A stretch of DNA of 64,000 bases from NCBI GenBank assembly GCA_910589105.1, contig CAJUST010000002.1:17987-81986 (forward strand). The letters run 5' to 3'. The notes below the pieces were generated by a model. It saw only the letters and a program-made list of their open reading frames with translations, was not told where the DNA came from and made no database searches. The position numbers and the translations under genes were made by a program. This document shows positions 26,971 through 34,486 of the stretch, piece by piece (the stretch's first letter is position 1; each line of letters opens with the position of its first letter). Origin of the DNA: an uncultured Lachnospiraceae bacterium. Its GTDB lineage: Bacteria; Bacillota; Clostridia; Lachnospirales; Lachnospiraceae.

Positions 26971-26994
26971 AGGACGGGATACGCATTGCAAAAT

Positions 26995-27083
26995 GGGTAT
27001 GCGGCATTTAATGCGTACCCCAAAGAATAATTTTATAAATGCCGGGACATAACGCGGGCGCATGGGGAAAATGCCATGCGCCC
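26995..27083 (+). promoter_or_regulatory. Two hairpins upstream of the DUF5688 gene
   Basis: GGGTATGC (26995-27002) can pair with GCGTACCC (27013-27020), and the perfect 10-bp arms GGGCGCATGG (27056-27065) and CCATGCGCCC (27074-27083) form a strong stem 11 bp before the ribosome site. The second lacks a T run, so it is more likely a leader structure or protein-binding palindrome than a terminator. Confidence 0.45.
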
Positions 27084-27104
27084 AGATTATTTTAAGGAGG
27101 AAGC

Positions 27105-27989
27105 GTGGAGATGGATTTTGAAAAATTTAAGCAGAAAATAAAAGAGGAAATGCAGTTCCGGCTGGGAACCGGAAGCGTGGAAATACGGGAAACCATAAAA
27201 AATAATTCCGTAAAACGGACGGGGATGATTCTGTCAAGGCCGGGAGATGAGGCTTCCCCTGTCATCTACCTGGACGCATGGCATGAAAAGCTGTGCGGAG
27301 GGAAAGGATTTGGGGAAACCGTGGAGGAGATCTGGGGTCTGTACCTGCAGTATGCAGGGAAGACGCCGTTAGACAAAGGGGAATTCATGGACTGGAAACG
27401 TGTAAGGAAAAAGGTTTCCGTACGGCTGGTGCATTACCAAAAGAACAGGGAAATGCTGGAGGACGTGCCGCATAGACGATTCCTGGATCTGGCAGAGGCC
27501 TATTATTTCACTGCAGAAACGGGCAGGGACGGATTTGCAGCAGTCCTGATTACAGACAGCCATATGGATTACTGGGGAATCTGCCAAAGAGAGCTGCGAG
27601 AAGCTGCGTATGAGAACCATAAAAAGAACGGAGGGACGAAAATCCAGACCATGGACAAAGTCATCCGTGAGATGTTGGGAGCGCCTGCAGACAGCGGCTG
27701 CAGCCCCATTCAGATGTATGTCGCCACAAACCGTTTTAAATTGGGCGGCGCTGCGGCCATGCTGTTTGCGGGGGAGTTTTCCGGGCTGGCGCAGGAACTG
27801 GGAAGCGACCTGTACATCCTGCCAAGCTCGATACATGAAATCCTGCTGCTCCCTGTCTCCGCAGGGAAGCCGGAGGAACTGGCGGAGATCGTAAAGGAGG
27901 TAAACCGGACGCAGGTGATGCCGGAGGAGCGGCTGTCGGACAGTGTGTACCTCTATGACAGAAAGAGCGGGGAGATACGGATTGCATGA
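27105..27989 (+). CDS. DUF5688 family protein
   Basis: A 294-residue protein matching the DUF5688 pattern as I know it: MDFEKFKQKIKEEM at the start, KNNSVKRTGMILS.PGDEASPVIYLD, then MYVATNRFKLGGAAAMLFAGE and SDLYILPSSIHEILLLPVS near the end. These proteins are frequent on mobile elements of Lachnospiraceae and Ruminococcaceae; no activity is established. AAGGAGG precedes both GTG 27105 (4 bp) and ATG 27111 (10 bp), so the start is ambiguous by two codons. Confidence 0.8.
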   Translation: MEMDFEKFKQKIKEEMQFRLGTGSVEIRETIKNNSVKRTGMILSRPGDEASPVIYLDAWHEKLCGGKGFGETVEEIWGLYLQYAGKTPLDKGEFMDWKRVRKKVSVRLVHYQKNREMLEDVPHRRFLDLAEAYYFTAETGRDGFAAVLITDSHMDYWGICQRELREAAYENHKKNGGTKIQTMDKVIREMLGAPADSGCSPIQMYVATNRFKLGGAAAMLFAGEFSGLAQELGSDLYILPSSIHEILLLPVSAGKPEELAEIVKEVNRTQVMPEERLSDSVYLYDRKSGEIRIA

Positions 27990-28015
27990 AGCAGCGCAGA
28001 AAGGCGGTTGGAATT

Positions 28016-28099
28016 ATGGAGCATATCATCAAGGCGGTTGTAGCGGGGATATTGACGGCGGTTCTCGCGCTTTTGTCTAAGGATGGGAATGAGGAATAA
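28016..28099 (+). CDS. Possible 27-residue membrane peptide
   Basis: A 27-codon frame from ATG 28016: two charged residues, a hydrophobic stretch IIKAVVAGILTAVLALL, then a charged tail SKDGNEE. The shape recalls small type I toxin or phage-type membrane peptides. The ribosome site (AAAGGCGG) is weak, and a hairpin follows its stop. Low confidence. Confidence 0.35.
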   Translation: MEHIIKAVVAGILTAVLALLSKDGNEE

Positions 28100-28112
28100 G
28101 AAAAAGAAGCAG

Positions 28113-28150
28113 AAGCGGCTGTGGAATCTAAATCCTGCAGCCGTTTCCGA
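28113..28150 (+). terminator. Probable terminator at the end of the recombination/DUF5688 operon
   Basis: AAGCGGCTG (28113-28121) pairs with CAGCCGTTT (28138-28146); the T run is short. Confidence 0.6.
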
Positions 28151-28204
28151 TACATGGAAAATTTATATACCTGCTAAGGTAATTTAATGTAGAGATTTGG
28201 GCGG

Positions 28205-28234
28205 TTGCGGAAATTATGAAAGGTATGTTATAAT
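28205..28234 (+). promoter_or_regulatory. Sigma-A promoter for the PD-(D/E)XK gene
   Basis: TTGCGG (28205-28210), 18-bp spacer, TATAAT (28229-28234), 24 bp upstream of the ATG. Confidence 0.6.
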
Positions 28235-28257
28235 TTAACCACACAAAGGAGATTACT

Positions 28258-29151
28258 ATGAAAGACAGGAAAGTGCAGTGGCATCCGGGCTTTGTGGCAG
28301 CAATGGGTTTGGAGCTTGCAGAGAACCGGGATGCGCTGGTCTTTGAGAAAGAATATAATTTAAACACCAAGCCTTTGGAAATTGACCTGCTGGTGATAAA
28401 AAAAGAACCATCCGTGCGGATTGGAAATGAAATAGGGGCCTTCTTTTTGGGGCATAACATTATGGAATACAAATCGCCCAAAGACCATTTGGATATAGAC
28501 GCCTTTTACAAAGCCCTGGCATATGCAGGCCTTTATAAAGCTTATGGGAAAGCGGCTGATGAAAGAAAAGAGGATGACATTACGGTGTCGCTGCTCCGGG
28601 AAACAAGGCCGGAAGGGCTTTTCCGATATTTTGCGGAGCATGGATATATGGTATCCAACCCGTACCGGGGGATATATTATATAAAAGGGAAAAATATGTT
28701 TCCTGTGCAGGTTGTTGTCACGGGCGAGCTGGATAAGGCGGAGCATACATGGCTTGGAGCGTTATCGGAAAAACTGGAGAAAGAGGACATAACGGAACTG
28801 CTGGAAAAAATCCGGAGTCTGACAGGAAAAAACGACCTGGAGCTGGCAGATTCCGTTCTAGAGGTCAGCATAGGGGCAAACAGGCAGGCAGTGGAAGAAT
28901 GGAAGGGAGATGCTAGTATGTGCCAGGCGTTAATGGAGATCATGGAACCACAGTTATTATTAAGGGATGAAGAAAAGATAAGCGAAGGATTGCAACAGGG
29001 AATTCAGCAAGGACTGCAGCAAGGATTGCAGCAGGGAATTCAGGGAGCAATAGACATGCTTCGAAAATTTGGGCATGGAGATGCGGAAATCAAAGAAACG
29101 ATTATGGAAGAATACGGCCTTTCTGCAGAGGAGGCAGAAGGATATTTTTGA
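28258..29151 (+). CDS. PD-(D/E)XK nuclease-fold protein with Gln-rich repeats (Rpn-like)
   Basis: A 297-residue protein. The N-terminal half shows a PD-(D/E)XK arrangement: D43 in PLEIDLLVI and E70/K72 in IMEYKSPKD. The C-terminal part contains four tandem 'GLQQGIQQ'-type units (about residues 242-262), then a helical end, the layout of Rpn/transposase-like nucleases abundant in Lachnospiraceae. Members of that family promote RecA-independent recombination or act in phage defence in other bacteria; the role here is unknown. AAAGGAG lies 8 bp upstream. It has its own promoter and terminator, so it is an independent cargo unit. Confidence 0.78.
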   Translation: MKDRKVQWHPGFVAAMGLELAENRDALVFEKEYNLNTKPLEIDLLVIKKEPSVRIGNEIGAFFLGHNIMEYKSPKDHLDIDAFYKALAYAGLYKAYGKAADERKEDDITVSLLRETRPEGLFRYFAEHGYMVSNPYRGIYYIKGKNMFPVQVVVTGELDKAEHTWLGALSEKLEKEDITELLEKIRSLTGKNDLELADSVLEVSIGANRQAVEEWKGDASMCQALMEIMEPQLLLRDEEKISEGLQQGIQQGLQQGLQQGIQGAIDMLRKFGHGDAEIKETIMEEYGLSAEEAEGYF

Positions 29152-29188
29152 TAGACAGCCTTGTTTTTAAAAATGAGAAATCAAATAG

Positions 29189-29225
29189 GAAGCCTATGAA
29201 AGCTAAGTAGTTCATAGGCTTCTTA
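29189..29225. terminator. Terminator between the nuclease and integrase genes
   Basis: Perfect 12-bp arms GAAGCCTATGAA (29189-29200) and TTCATAGGCTTC (29211-29222) between convergent genes; it could serve both strands. Confidence 0.75.
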
Positions 29226-29272
29226 TACTGTCTCAGTATGCAGAAAGGCTGGCCAGTGGCAGGCTTACTGTA

Positions 29273-30478
29273 TTAGGGATTCTTTTTTTGGGGTATGGAA
29301 TTTAAACCTAGCTGCTGATAGATTTTATCCACGCTTTTATTCATGGACTTGTCCATTACATGCGCATAAATATCCAGTGTAGTGCTTATATTTGAGTGGC
29401 CGAGTAATTGTTGTATCATTTTAGGATTTTCATTTGCATTGATAAGCAGGCTGGCTACTGTATGGCGCAAGTCGTGGAACCGTTTTTTTTCCAGACCGGC
29501 TTTAGAAAGGAGATTTTGATATTGTCTTAGAAAATCCCTGGAATAAATGTAGTTTCCGTCTGGCTTGCAAAAAACCATTCCAAGGTCATTGTAATAGTCA
29601 CCGTATAATTCTTTTTCTTTCATCTGGTGCAATTTATGTTTTTGCAGTTCGTCAGCCATAAAATCATTGATGGGAATACATCTTTTGGAGGTTGCTGTTT
29701 TAGGATTCATCAGGATTAATTCATATTTTTTTCCTGCATTTTTATTTCGGCTTTTAATCCGGCAGAGATTATGCGAAACAGTAATTCTTTTGCATTTAAA
29801 ATCAATGTCATTCCATTGTAAGCCTAAAATTTCTCCTTTTCGTAATCCGGTCATCATTTCCAGCAAATATAGTGCATATAGCCGATCCCCTCTTGCGGTT
29901 TCAAGGAAGCGGATTACTTCTTCCTGCGTGAGAGGAATGATTTCCGTCTTGTTCTTTTTTGGGAGAACGACTGCATTTGCAGCATTGTTGTTTATCATCC
30001 GGTTTTGAATTGCCTGATTTAACGCACTTTTGATAATTACATGAATATACCGGACTGTGGTTGGTGATAATTTCTTCTTTTGACCTTTGCAGGTTCCGGC
30101 AAGCTTATTGTTATAAAATGATTGCAGATCCGTTGTTTTTAATTTGTTCAAAGGAATCTTTCCTAAATCTGATCCTCGGATATGCGTATTAATATAGGAT
30201 TCATAATCTTCTCTTGTTGTAATCTTCAAATCCGGTTTATAATTTGTAATCCAGATATTCATCCACTGTTCTAAAGGCATATCCGAAGTTTCAATTACCC
30301 GGCCTTGTTTTTGGTCTGATTTTAACTGCTCTAATTTTTCTTTCACTTCACGCTGTGTTTTTCCATATACGGTTTTCCTTTTAAATTCTCCATATCCGGT
30401 ATCAATGAGGATTTGAGCCATCCATCTTCCATCATTCCTTTTGCAGATTGTGCCTTCTCCATTACTTCTTTTTTTCAT
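29273..30478 (-). CDS. int: Tyrosine integrase of the mobile element
   Basis: A 401-residue site-specific recombinase. The N-terminal arm-binding domain (GEGTICKRNDGRWMAQI) and SAM-like core-binding domain are followed by the catalytic domain: Arg in MTGLRKGEILGLQW, HDLRHTVASL (H-x-x-R), LGHSNISTTLDIYAHV with the second His and the nucleophile Tyr. ATG 30478 has GGAGG 8 bp upstream; ATG 30502 is less likely. It lies near the tRNA end of the element and would catalyse integration at the tRNA-Leu 3' end and, with the adjacent excisionase, excision. Confidence 0.95.
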   Translation of the reverse strand: MKKRSNGEGTICKRNDGRWMAQILIDTGYGEFKRKTVYGKTQREVKEKLEQLKSDQKQGRVIETSDMPLEQWMNIWITNYKPDLKITTREDYESYINTHIRGSDLGKIPLNKLKTTDLQSFYNNKLAGTCKGQKKKLSPTTVRYIHVIIKSALNQAIQNRMINNNAANAVVLPKKNKTEIIPLTQEEVIRFLETARGDRLYALYLLEMMTGLRKGEILGLQWNDIDFKCKRITVSHNLCRIKSRNKNAGKKYELILMNPKTATSKRCIPINDFMADELQKHKLHQMKEKELYGDYYNDLGMVFCKPDGNYIYSRDFLRQYQNLLSKAGLEKKRFHDLRHTVASLLINANENPKMIQQLLGHSNISTTLDIYAHVMDKSMNKSVDKIYQQLGLNSIPQKKNP

Positions 30479-30546
30479 AATCTGTGCCTCCGTAAAATGC
30501 ATAAAAATAGAGCAACCGTTACTGATTGCTCTTTGTGCTTTCGTTT

Positions 30547-30717
30547 TTATTTACTTAACATTTCGTCCAATTTAACTTTTGGAACGACAATCCGGCTTGC
30601 AAATTTCAAATGAGGAATTTTGTTTTCCCTGATCATCCGGTAGCATAAGCTCCTTCCAATGTTTAAGTATTTGGCAGTTTCTTCTACGCTCAAAGCAGCT
30701 TTTTCATAATTGTTCAT
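30547..30717 (-). CDS. xis: Excisionase
   Basis: A 56-residue excisionase-family protein: LSVEETAKYLNIGRSLCYRMI is the helix-turn-helix, followed by the wing HLKFASRIVVPKVKL. It is encoded 68 bp upstream of the integrase on the same strand, the usual xis-int order in Tn916-like modules. ATG 30717 is preceded by AAAGGA. Excisionases bend the attachment arms and tip the integrase toward excision. Confidence 0.88.
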   Translation of the reverse strand: MNNYEKAALSVEETAKYLNIGRSLCYRMIRENKIPHLKFASRIVVPKVKLDEMLSK

Positions 30718-30796
30718 GGTAAATCATCCTTTCTGTTTTATTTAGTCCCAGATATGATATATAAATATAACTGGTGATTTTACTGCTACTTTGATG

Positions 30797-32998
30797 TTAC
30801 CGGAGGTCTGAAAATCTATTAATTTTAGCAAATATGTCTTTGAGGTTTTTCATGTATGGACCATCGTTTGGTTCTATAAAATGTCTGCCTTCGCTTGAAT
30901 CATATGTGTTCATAGCAGAAAATAAAGTTGCAAACGAATCCATAGCTGGCTTTTTTATATCTGTAATTCTATTATATATACGTTCATTTGCTATGTTTAT
31001 TTTTACCATATGATGCATCTGTTCTTGCTCAATAAATGGTTTTTCATGATATTCCTTCAGTAAATTTTGGTTGCTGGAGAATTCAGGATAATTGATGATC
31101 TTATCAAATGAATTGTTGTCTCTCCGTTTGTATCCATAAATGCAATGATGTTCCAATAGGGTGTTTAGGATTCTTTCATCTTCCATATCAGAATGATATA
31201 ATTTAATATGCCACTTTTGTATATCTGATTTTATTTTCTCGCGAATTAGACTGCATAGAACTTTGGATTTTACTAATAATACATTGCATTCTTTTATGTT
31301 TAACATGATGCCGTCGTAGCCTTCCTGAAGTCCCAACAGCCAGAGTTTCTTTTCACCTTTGGCGTCGTAATTGATAGCGCTTGCTCCAGGTTCATGAAGG
31401 TAATCTGTATCTTTAGCTTTGGCTATATGTAGTAGATGGTCATTTCCTGATGACAATGCGATATTTAAATAATGTTCCCCGTATCGGCAGTCTTTGATTT
31501 TAAGGTCTGACAGTGTTTTATAAAAGCACTCCTCTATGAGGGGATAGTAATTCAGACTTTTGTATAATGTGGCGTAAGCGAGATTTTTTAGAGAATCTCT
31601 GGATTTCTTATGAAATTCTGTGCAGTTTATTTTTGGAATCTGGTTTTCTTTAAAATACTCATTGAGGATTTCTGATACTAATTGGAAATTTGCCAGCGTC
31701 TCAGCCATTCGCGTACTTAATTCTCCATGAAAACATTCTGCTGCATCATTTTGTAAATTAGTAAGTGTGGTTTCTAAGAATTTAGCATTATTGATGTCTT
31801 CTATCCATTGAAATAGCCATTGTATAAAATAGGACATAAACTTAGCAAGGTAAGATTTGTCTTTTTGAATATTTTTGAATTGATTGCTGTTTGTTTCTTT
31901 CTGTAAAAAATCGTCTATATTCAAATAGAGCAGTCTTGATGATGTGGATTCTATTTCTTTAAAATACTCCCCTGTAATAACGGCAGCAGCGTCAATCGGC
32001 TGCTCATCTGTGCCAAAACCCCCTGTTTTTCCGGTGTATATAGAGCGGATGAGCAGATCTGTAATGTTTTTGGTATTGTCCCGGCTGCCAGATGTTTCTT
32101 CTTTTTTAATATCGTCAAGGATAAATACAGCATTCCTGTATTTGGAAAGTTCTGCTGCAATTAGTTTTGGTTTTGATTTGGTGGTTTGCAGATGTTTAAT
32201 CTGGTCTTCCCAATTACTGCTTCGGTTGAAAAAGTCACCCATAGTTACGGCTAATTGTGTTTTCCCACTGGCAACCTTTCCGTCAATCCATAGCACGGCT
32301 CCTGCCGATCGGCCCAGTTTTTTTAAAAAGTATCTTAGGACAGCGAGAATAGAAATGCAGTGGATAGGATAAAAGACGCGGTAATTCTGGGCAGTGTAGT
32401 CCATAAAATTCTCAATGCTTTTTTTTGGGGCTTCGTCTTTCAACGAAAGTTCGGAATCGATTTCTAAATTGAATCCTTCCTGCATCGCTTTTATGGATTT
32501 GTCAATGCCCTCTGATGTAATGGCACAATTGGAAGCTGCATAATAGTATTTTCCATAAAGTTGATGAATGCCGATTTTCTCAAAATAAAAGGAGCTATTT
32601 GTATCCGGCTGTATGGCTTGAAGCAGAAGTTCATATTGTGATTTAGAAATCAAAATGAGGTTTTTCGTATGGAGCTGCTTTAGCCATTTTGAATTATAGA
32701 TTTCCTGCTTTGGAAGTTCAATATCAAATAATTGTGAATCCGCCCATAAGTTTATAGAATAAAGGCAGTCCTGCAGCTGATTTTCATCTTCTCCATAAAC
32801 TTGATGCTGACGGAAAGAGAGAAATACAAAACAGATGGGTTTTCCCTTTATGACAGTATACCAGTCTGCGCTAATATAAATTGGAATGCCTTTTTCAGAT
32901 GCTTCTTCCGGGGAAAGTCTTTTGGGTAAAGAAGAAGTGTTTGGATAACTTTTTTCAAGGTTTTCTTTTGGAAAATTTTTAACAGAAATTATTTTCAT
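30797..32998 (-). CDS. P-loop ATPase of unknown function (element cargo, possibly DUF927/helicase-like)
   Basis: A 733-residue A/T-rich gene. The centre of the protein has Walker A GKVASGKTQLA, Walker B AVFILDDIKK and a downstream TGKTGGFGTDEQ..AAAVITGEY segment, the general order of AAA+/SF3-type helicases; the phrase layout loosely recalls DUF927 ATPases of phage and ICE replication genes. The N-terminal ~220 and C-terminal ~300 residues match nothing I know. ATG 32998 is 8 bp after AGGAG; ATG 33004 is too close. It lies directly upstream of xis and int, between them and the attachment site, and may act in element replication, maintenance or defence. Function is open. Confidence 0.65.
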   Translation of the reverse strand: MKIISVKNFPKENLEKSYPNTSSLPKRLSPEEASEKGIPIYISADWYTVIKGKPICFVFLSFRQHQVYGEDENQLQDCLYSINLWADSQLFDIELPKQEIYNSKWLKQLHTKNLILISKSQYELLLQAIQPDTNSSFYFEKIGIHQLYGKYYYAASNCAITSEGIDKSIKAMQEGFNLEIDSELSLKDEAPKKSIENFMDYTAQNYRVFYPIHCISILAVLRYFLKKLGRSAGAVLWIDGKVASGKTQLAVTMGDFFNRSSNWEDQIKHLQTTKSKPKLIAAELSKYRNAVFILDDIKKEETSGSRDNTKNITDLLIRSIYTGKTGGFGTDEQPIDAAAVITGEYFKEIESTSSRLLYLNIDDFLQKETNSNQFKNIQKDKSYLAKFMSYFIQWLFQWIEDINNAKFLETTLTNLQNDAAECFHGELSTRMAETLANFQLVSEILNEYFKENQIPKINCTEFHKKSRDSLKNLAYATLYKSLNYYPLIEECFYKTLSDLKIKDCRYGEHYLNIALSSGNDHLLHIAKAKDTDYLHEPGASAINYDAKGEKKLWLLGLQEGYDGIMLNIKECNVLLVKSKVLCSLIREKIKSDIQKWHIKLYHSDMEDERILNTLLEHHCIYGYKRRDNNSFDKIINYPEFSSNQNLLKEYHEKPFIEQEQMHHMVKINIANERIYNRITDIKKPAMDSFATLFSAMNTYDSSEGRHFIEPNDGPYMKNLKDIFAKINRFSDLR

Positions 32999-33245
32999 TA
33001 TCATTTCTCCTATATTAAGTTATGCAGTATAAAAAATATACTATATAACCTCTTTTTTGATATTTTATTATATTTTTTTGTAAAAATCTACATAAAAATT
33101 TTTAACACTGTTTCATAAAAAAGAGGAAAAGTGAAACTAATTGAAAGACAAATGAAGATGTGTTATGCTTTCAGCAGAAAAAACCCTGTTAAGGCATATC
33201 CGAAAATGGTCTCGAAATTTTTGAATTATATCCTTATTTTTCTGG

Positions 33246-33267
33246 TTGCTGTCAAATTGCTGTCAAA
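33246..33267 (+). repeat. Tandem TTGCTGTCAAA pair at right element end (candidate integrase arm site)
   Basis: Two adjacent 11-bp copies at 33246-33256 and 33257-33267, about 55 bp inside the right attachment repeat, matching the tandem pair at 16659-16682. Confidence 0.6.
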
Positions 33268-33270
33268 TGC

Positions 33271-33316
33271 AAAAAAACAGGGTCTCTGAAACATCTCAAA
33301 TGTTTCAAAAACCCTG
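33271..33316 (-). terminator. Element-supplied terminator for tRNA-Leu
   Basis: Read on the minus strand: CAGGGT, inner arms GAAACAT/ATGTTTC, then ACCCTG and seven T. It starts 6 bp after the tRNA 3' end and is element DNA, replacing the hairpin now stranded at 16447-16487. Confidence 0.8.
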
Positions 33317-33321
33317 AAATC

Positions 33322-33371
33322 ATGCGGGTAACAGGACTTGAACCTGCACGGTCTCCCACCAGAACCTAAAT
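33322..33371 (-). repeat. Right attachment site within intact tRNA-Leu
   Basis: Identical over 50 bp to 16496-16545; it forms the 3' part of the complete tRNA-Leu gene. Confidence 0.95.
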
Positions 33372-33402
33372 CTGGCGCGTCTGCCAATTCCGCCATACCC
33401 GC
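33323..33402 (-). tRNA. tRNA-Leu (anticodon UAG)
   Basis: On the minus strand the gene starts GCGGGTATGGCGGAATTGG and ends in GTTACCCGC plus discriminator A; the 7-bp acceptor stem GCGGGTA/TACCCGC is perfect. The anticodon stem CCAGA/TCTGG frames loop TTTAGGT, giving anticodon TAG (Leu). The T arm is CAGG-TTCAAGT-CCTG. CCA is not encoded. It is the integration site of the adjacent element. Confidence 0.95.
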
Positions 33403-33660
33403 AAAACCTCTGTTATTATAACTATTTTTATAAAGACTGTCAAGCAAAACAAATAATCTGTGAAAGAGAGGAAGGGGACAATGCCGGATACAATCTCCAA
33501 TCTTGTTGCAAATTTTGTGATTAGCTGTTAAATGCTGTATGGTAATTGCTATATCTATTTATGGAAAGTTTTTCCATACTGCTTATAAAACGCAAAAAAA
33601 ATTATAATTTACTTGATTCTTCTATGCAATGGGTGTAAATTAATTTGGGGGTGTGAGAAT
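33403..33660 (+). promoter_or_regulatory. Upstream region of the antiporter operon
   Basis: No gene seen. It contains the tRNA-Leu promoter region on the minus strand and, on the plus strand, a weak promoter candidate TTGATT (33614-33619), 16-bp spacer, TAAATT (33636-33641) before the mrpE-like start. Confidence 0.35.
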
Positions 33661-34161
33661 ATGTATCTTGTATTTCTATTATTATGGATTCTCCTCAATG
33701 GACAGTTGACAGGGGAGATTGTATGTTTTGGAATCGTGATTGCAGGGGCAATGTACGCATTCTTTTGTAAGTTTATGGATTATTCTATTGAAAAGGACAT
33801 TCTTCTTTTACGGAAGCTTCCGCTTATTTTGCTGTATATTCTGGTTTTATTCTGGGAAATCATTAAGGCGAATGTAAGCGCGATTCGATTAACGTTAAGC
33901 TACCGAAATGAAATTGATCCTGTTATTGTGCAATTCCAAACAGGATTAAAGACGGATCTTGCCAATGTGGTATTGGCAAATTCCATTACGCTGACGCCGG
34001 GGACAATTACCGTGGCGATGGAGGAAGATGAACTGACGGTTCATGCGTTGGACGTTAGTTTGGCGGCAGGCATGGACGACAGTGTGTTTGTCCATATGCT
34101 CCGCAGAATGGAAGCGATTGACGATGAAATGTTAAAGAAAAGGGGGAAGCGGCATGTATAG
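33661..34161 (+). CDS. mnhE: Cation/proton antiporter subunit E (MrpE/MnhE)
   Basis: A 166-residue membrane protein: two or three N-terminal helices (YLVFLLLWILLNG, CFGIVIAGAMYAF), a third helix LILLYILVLFWEIIKANV, then the soluble domain with the family signature ANSITLTPGTITV. First gene of a ten-gene Mrp/Mbh-like operon. ATG 33661 follows GGGGGTGTG; the frame is open to 33613. The end overlaps the next gene by 8 bp. Confidence 0.9.
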   Translation: MYLVFLLLWILLNGQLTGEIVCFGIVIAGAMYAFFCKFMDYSIEKDILLLRKLPLILLYILVLFWEIIKANVSAIRLTLSYRNEIDPVIVQFQTGLKTDLANVVLANSITLTPGTITVAMEEDELTVHALDVSLAAGMDDSVFVHMLRRMEAIDDEMLKKRGKRHV

Positions 34162-34486
34162 CGGTATTGCGGCGTTAAATCAGGCGTATCACGGCTTGTT
34201 TGTCGTTTTGCTTGTAATCCTTGCCGTATTGTTTTTTGCCTGCCTGATACGGGCGGTGGCAGGGCCTAGAATGGCGGACAGGATTGTGGCAATCAATATG
34301 ATGGGCACGATGGTTATGGTGGCGATTGCAATTCTTGCCGTTATGCTCAAGGAAGGGTATTTGGCGGACATCTGCCTGATTTATGCAATGATTAGTTTTT
34401 TGGCGGTCATAATTTTGACGAAAGTCTATATGGGCGTATATTTTGAAAGAGACGATGGGGAGGGCGATGCGCATGGCGGCGATTGA
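34154..34486 (+). CDS. mnhF: Cation/proton antiporter subunit F (MrpF/MnhF)
   Basis: A 110-residue protein with three helices and the MrpF core ACLIRAVAGPRMADRIVAINMMGTM followed by DICLIYAMISFLAVIILTKVY. It is translationally coupled to its neighbours by overlaps on both sides. In Mrp complexes subunit F is a small membrane component needed for assembly and exchange. Confidence 0.92.
   Translation: MYSGIAALNQAYHGLFVVLLVILAVLFFACLIRAVAGPRMADRIVAINMMGTMVMVAIAILAVMLKEGYLADICLIYAMISFLAVIILTKVYMGVYFERDDGEGDAHGGD

Larger units (their letters stand above)
16496..33371. mobile_element. Integrative and mobilizable element inserted in the 3' end of tRNA-Leu(UAG)
   Basis: The segment is bounded by two identical 50-bp direct repeats (16496-16545 and 33322-33371). 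The right copy is the 3' part of an intact tRNA-Leu gene; the left copy lacks the rest of the tRNA, which is the classic outcome of tyrosine-recombinase integration at a tRNA 3' end. Inside are an integrase and excisionase beside the tRNA end, an RHH protein and a short relaxase, a PIN toxin candidate, a BspA-like adhesin, a YqaJ/Rad52-like recombination module and several unknowns. No T4SS or coupling-protein genes are seen, so transfer would depend on a helper element. Base composition varies inside: A/T-rich at both ends, G/C-richer from about 19 to 28 kb. Confidence 0.92.

Noticed and set aside
28980..29045. Repeated CAACAGGGAATTCAGCAAGGA-type DNA considered as a CRISPR or VNTR
   Set aside because: The units are contiguous and in frame, encoding the GLQQGIQQ protein repeat; there are no spacers.
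33226..33447. A 73-codon minus-strand frame (containing MAELADAPDLGSG)
   Set aside because: It is the translation of the tRNA-Leu gene, a well-known false protein.
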